This document shows, piece after piece, positions 59,501 to 64,000 of a stretch of DNA of 64,000 nucleotides (positions within the stretch are counted from its first letter, which is position 1; every line of letters begins with the position of its first letter). Made by a program: the position numbers and the translations under genes. Location: the NCBI RefSeq assembly GCF_001625215.2, contig NC_030388.2, forward strand, positions 22,680,558-22,744,557. The letters are read 5' to 3'. Source of the stretch: Daucus carota subsp. sativus. Taxonomy: Eukaryota > Streptophyta > Magnoliopsida > Apiales > Apiaceae. The notes below the pieces were generated by a model. It was given only the letters and a program-made list of their open reading frames with translations. It was not told where the DNA came from and did not search any database.

Positions 59501-62274
59501 GTATGGCAGATAGGAGCTCCCCAGCATACACCTGCTGGGGACCAGGAGTCCAGGACCCTATAATCATTCGCTGGAAGTCTTTATTAAAGATGTGAAATAT
59601 CAGAAGACAAAGTGATAAGGTGGAATTTACTGGTCAGTAAACTATATAGTATTGGACAAATTTATTATCCAAGAAGAAGAACAAGAAGCATTTCTCTACA
59701 ATGTACTTGTATGAAACACATAACAGCCCATTTGATACTTACGTAGTTCCATATAAGACAATCTTTTGAACTTTTGTTGTCTCGCATTCAGATTGGTTAT
59801 CCTCGATAAAAATTGTCAAGCTGATACAATGTCCAGAGACAAAACAGTGAGATCATTTCAAAAGATAAGTAAAAAACATTGAAAGGCTAAAATGCAATTC
59901 TGAAACTTACCTGCGAACATTCTGAAACTTGACATACTTTAAAGCAACTGGTTTTCCCTATATGTGCAAGTATACAATATTTGTATGTTAGCATTTACAA
60001 CATTGTCTGAAACATGCAATGGCTTTCACAAAGGATTCATCATATCACTGGAAACTCTTACCTTGTTATCTTCAGAGGATAATACTATGGTGTCATTTGG
60101 AGCATAGTCGTTAACATTACTGCAAATTACATCATTTTGGCATGGTAATAAGGTGCACGAAAATTAAACTATGACATAATTACTGCGTGCAACTACAAAT
60201 CCACAAATCAGTTACCTGAATCCCATATGCTCCCTATTTGTATACAGTTTAACTGTTTTTGGACCTGGAAATTGACACAAAGTTCCAAATTTGAAGACAA
60301 ATTCCAGTATGAAGGTATATGCACCCATGGTTCCAAGTTATCACAATTAATTAGTGGAGACCCTTTTACGCAGTTTCTATTATACACAAAAGGGATGCAC
60401 AAACACAGTAAATCACTGCAACAATCCAGGAAGTAACTGGCAATCCCGGTGGGTTGTGACATAGGGGAAAAATGTATTGACATCTAATCAATGTGCATGA
60501 TTATGAAGTTTTAGCAATTAGCATACTATCACTTATTACCATATTCACAGAGTAGGCACAATTTAAAAAAACTAAAGCTAGAATATGTAAGACTAACTAG
60601 AATAAATGCTAAAAAGCAAACAATTGTAAGAAACAAGTTCACGAAAATATATACCTTCCTCGTCAAGTCCTTGAATGGCAATTGAGTGTAGTTTGATGAC
60701 TTGGGTGAAAGGTATATAAATCAAAAGTTGTTCATCTGCATCACTCTCTAAATTCAACCCATCATCTTCTCTATAACCCTAATGCACAAAAAAAAAAAAA
60801 GCAAAAGCCAGTTTAAGTCACTGATACAATTACTAAATGGCTGAAGAAAAAACTGCCAGAATATTCGATATTTTCCAATAAATATCATTTAAAATTCTTA
60901 TGTAAAGGTTTCTACTTCCAAACAAGAAAATGTATAGAAGCAAGGTATTCCCAGCTTCTTGATAATTTCCACTACCACAAAGTCTGCATACAGAACGATT
61001 TTGTCTCTCACAGTTATGAACATACACTTGAACTCAAATATTTTTCTCAATACAGATTGAACCTATGGTAACAAAAGCGTGTCAAATGCTGCCTTTATTC
61101 TTTCAGTACAAATTTCACCCACATGAATCATGGACGTTAATTACGTTGCAGCAGTGAATGATGAAATTTTCCGCAACTCTGCAAAACCACTGTTTTCTAA
61201 TCATTCAAATTGTGCACTATATGGAACACCGCCCCACACTTCTACTAAAAAAAGATCATTTAGTTTTCAACCCCCTAGCTTACATGAATAGCCCATTTCT
61301 AAGATCAATTCGAGTTTGCTGGAAGGCATCGCATCACCGTAAAGATGACAAGCTACTTCCTTAAGGTTTCCAATTGAGTTATTTGGTGTTTCCTTTGATG
61401 CTTGAACAATAGCAGTATATATTAATTAATTTAATAATTTTAGATCCATATTAGATTACAAGGAAAAAGGAGGTGTTTTTCTTTGTAGAAATATAGCAGA
61501 TTACTTTTAAAAACTAGAGTACTAGACCATAATGATTAGCTTTTTTTTAGTTAGGAAAGTACTTAGCTTTGAAACAATAAGATCTCTGTATAAATTCTTG
61601 TAATGCTGAAAACAGTTCTACCTAAAGATGATTGACGATTATCACTTATTTGATGGAATTTTTTGAAACTACGAGGCTCGCCTCCATCAATTCCCAGCAG
61701 AGGTAGATTTTATCCCTTAAATATGTACCACAAGTTTTTATGACTTCACAAAGTTATATATCATATTCATCACTGAGTTCAAAAATACTCATATCAAGAA
61801 CAAGAAAACCATTAACAAGTTGCTCTAATTTGCATTGTAAACTAGTACTATTATACTATGTTCAGCATATATATTAACTAGTATGATCGCCCCAATCCCA
61901 AAACACGAGTATTATGCAATCAAAAAACCACCAAATGTATCACACAATAAAACCCCTTGCGAGAAACATATACAACCAAATACAAGTCAATACAAGTAAA
62001 ATTGGAAACAAATTTTAAAAAAAAAGGGGGGGGGGGGGGGGGGGGGCGGTATATATGAAGACCTTTTTGAGAGCATTGGCATAAGCCTGGGTTGAAGTTT
62101 GATTCAGACATTCGACTCCAGTCCAATCTATGAAGTCCACTAGATCAACCTAAGACGGCAACAGAAATCAGACATATATACATACATACACATATCGATA
62201 CAGATGTAATAACGAAAAGACAGAAGAAAACATACTTGGTTTCTTTGAATTGCAGAGGCGGGTTCTCCAGACAT
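56599..62274 (-). CDS. PITH-domain protein, eight exons
   Basis: Exons 62274-62236, 62149-62063, 60778-60655, 60264-60216, 60119-60062, 59957-59911, 59820-59743 and 56647-56599 join in phase to 176 residues, the length I recall for Arabidopsis At3g04780. The PITH domain fills nearly all of it: [89 protein letters not shown], and [20 protein letters not shown]. In other eukaryotes the domain binds the proteasome 26S particle as part of TXNL1; here there is no thioredoxin domain, as in the plant homologue. A proteasome link is inference only. The last intron is 3.1 kb and holds two MITEs; intron 2 starts with an unusual base run. Confidence 0.94.
57589..57959. mobile_element. Tourist-type MITE in the last PITH-gene intron, 371 bp
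   Basis: GAGCAAGTCCAACA at the left and TTGGACTTGCTC at the right are inverted copies. A TAA duplication flanks it (57586-57588 and 57960-57962), the mark of PIF/Harbinger MITEs. Inner phrases such as GATTTAGCAC also recur. No coding capacity. Confidence 0.85.
59080..59557. mobile_element. Fold-back MITE with a hairpin in each end
   Basis: The left end (GGGTCCTG, then CCCCAGCA ... TGCTGGGGAG, then TATCTGCCATACA) matches the reverse complement of the right end over about 55 bp. Each end also contains its own inverted pair CCCCAGCA/TGCTGGGG. The flanks are CCTATAA on both sides (59071-59077 and 59557-59563), or an 8-bp CTATAAAC/CTATAATC, pointing to hAT. It lies in the last intron of the PITH gene. 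No transposase. Confidence 0.75.
62017..62046. repeat. A9-G21 homopolymer pair inside PITH-gene intron 2
   Basis: Nine A are followed by 21 G on the plus strand (C21 then T9 in the transcript), starting 17 bases after the splice donor of exon 2. It could form a G-quadruplex on the plus strand, or may reflect a sequencing or assembly problem. Confidence 0.9.
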
Positions 62275-62939
62275 TGTGAAACGGACCAAAGAGAAAACCC
62301 CTCTTCTGTGTGTACGAGAGTCAAACGTATGTATGTATCTTGTGTATAAAGTCCGAGGTAGTGGGCGCGGCGCGGGTGTCTCACGCAAGGAATAACTCAA
62401 TTGGATTATTGTGCCTGTTTGTCGATCAATTTTTTTAAAAAATAAGTTTTTACTTTAAAAAAAATTATTTTTTAAATATAAATGTCAAGAAGTTGTTTTA
62501 TATTTATTATACTTAGTAAAAAAGTAAGGACTTATTTCAGAAAAAATAGAGATTACTCACATCATATTTTATTAAAGATTAGTAAAACAAAAGTTTTATT
62601 TTGTTAAAGTAAACGTTTCAAAACAAAAGTTCTATTTTGTTAAAGATTTACTAATTTCGTGGGATATCACACATGAACTTGCGTGTTTTATGAGAATATA
62701 ATTATTACTAGTATTAATCTGTCACTGGTGAGTGCATCTTCTCGATGAGGTTCATAAGAATTAAGCACATATGAGAAGTGATAAGTTGAAATTGCATTCA
62801 TGAAGAATACGCAAAGGCACGCTAGTTTTTAATACAAGATGAGATATATTAACCTGCATCAACTTAATATTTAGAGTGACAACTTCAATTTTCGCTTTAT
62901 CTTTTGAAAATGAACTTGGACGTACTTTCTAGAATTGGG
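62275..62939. other. Promoter region of the PITH gene and spacer
   Basis: GC-richer just upstream of the start (GGGCGCGGCGCGGG near 62361), then AT-rich spacer. No TATA box seen. Confidence 0.3.
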
Positions 62940-63528
62940 GTTTTGCAAATATAACGTTCAAGCAATCTACAGGTGTGGGAGTGATCATTAAGAATGCAGA
63001 TGGCCCGTATAGTTGTCATGGTCTTAGGAATCCTAGGGCCTCTGAATCAGAGGACCAATGAAATATAGGCAATTGTACTTGGCACTATTTAAGAATGAGA
63101 AAACGGACTGAGCTGGAGACAGAATCAACTGAGGCACTGCGTGAATGAGAGGATTGGCGATGTTTATTGATGTTTACCATTATTGATTGGTTGAGTAACT
63201 GAACCAGCGCCTTAAAGACAACTACCTAGTGCTTCATAAGAAAGTTATCGCGGCTAGTCAGAATTGCTTGGCTAAATACTTGGCTAAGAACATTGTAGAA
63301 ATCCGAAAAAGTCCTCGAAGGATCTTCGGGCCATTTGATCGAGTTAGGGGTATTTGGTACCTTGATATGTTTCTAGGTTTTGTGAGGGATGGATTCATGA
63401 AGATGATTAAAAAGAACAACAGTAACAGCAAAATGAGTGGGTCATGCAAGCGGACGCGCGCAGTAGTCTCAAGCACCAATGATTCATCGGTTGGCAACGA
63501 AAACAACAATCTGATCATCATTGACTAA
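62940..63528 (+). pseudogene. Possible RNase H-like relic and trailing open frame
   Basis: Translated from 62973, GVGVIIKNADGPYSCHGLRN followed by PRASESED resembles the start of a plant RNase H-like domain (GVGVVIRD-DG ... SALEAE). The match fades and the frame breaks within some 40 residues. A 99-residue open frame at 63229-63528 follows; it is basic with a Ser/Asn-rich tail and matches nothing I know. RNase H segments occur in LINEs and in host genes, so the origin is open. Confidence 0.3.
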
Positions 63529-64000
63529 TGTGCTAGTTCGATCACCCTGCTCGTGTATTTAAACCATGCCCCTCTCTCAGTTCAGGTAACTAATTTTAGT
63601 TATATTATGTTTTAGATTAGTATGTTCTCAGCATTAGTTCTTAACCTGCTTTGAATAGCATTTATATGTGATGATGTTGGTGCATGGAAGTTTGCCTTGG
63701 AGACCATGAGGTTCCCAGGTCTTCTTCCATTTTGATTCCAATGAAAATGTTTATCCGGAAATGAATCTGTTAGAATTTTTAAGAATTAAGTAATTTGCCT
63801 TAAACATTAGTTGGAAATGAAGGATGTTCAGTTTTGAGTTGGTAGTAAAGCTCTGTATTGATTTGCATACTAATGATATTGCACGCTCACACCCACCACT
63901 CACTCTTCTCTACTTCGATACACAGTACCTGGTATAATATTTGATCAAAAAAGTGTTTGAGGCCATAATATTTAAAATGAGCGAATGGTCTGTGTGAAGT
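63529..64000. other. Right-edge spacer
   Basis: No gene, RNA or element that I can support. Confidence 0.3.

Noticed and set aside
63229-63528. 99-residue frame as a standalone gene
   Set aside because: No homology recognised, no upstream promoter signal, and it follows a decayed RNase H-like segment.

Overview
The window is AT-rich plant nuclear DNA, most likely from a eudicot. The genes have several GT-AG introns, the spacers are full of MITEs (Stowaway, Tourist, Mutator- and hAT-type), and the protein families are plant ones: DUF241, DUF506, UPF0548, plant acyl-activating enzyme, perakine-reductase-like aldo-keto reductase and ACC-oxidase-homolog dioxygenase. No bacterial, organellar or intact retroviral segment was seen. 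I rebuilt exons by hand from splice sites and family knowledge.

Layout: 1-170 is the 3' end of an unidentified gene. 2552-5456 (+) is a four-exon UPF0548/DUF1990 gene. 7.7-27.8 kb is a tandem array of intronless DUF241 genes: five intact (12460-13272 -, 17349-18233 -, 20559-21446 -, 23371-24216 +, 26853-27758 -), one decayed copy (about 7690-8470 -) and one small relic (about 25147-25275 +). A tRNA-Leu(CAA) lies inside the array (25677-25760 -). Next come a two-exon acyl-activating enzyme (29812-33473 -), a five-exon aldo-keto reductase (37124-39625 -), a 2OG-Fe(II) dioxygenase (41643-43055 +), a five-exon NOPCHAP1-like gene (44106-46607 +), an intronless plant-specific gene (48247-48930 -), a three-exon DUF506 gene (50711-53462 -) and an eight-exon PITH-domain gene (56599-62274 -). 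The right edge holds a weak RNase H-like relic.

The most unusual part is the DUF241 array. Three or four of its units are about 3-5 kb segmental duplicates that share noncoding blocks as well as the gene. One roughly 50-bp noncoding motif recurs seven times between 9.7 and 22.3 kb, and four of these copies lie 0.8-1.25 kb upstream of successive DUF241 copies, including the dead one. The array sits between a UPF0548 gene and an acyl-activating-enzyme gene. From memory this resembles the Arabidopsis At2g17650-At2g17695 neighbourhood, so the expansion may have happened inside a conserved block. The genes are not an operon; apart from the DUF241 paralogues I see no shared pathway.
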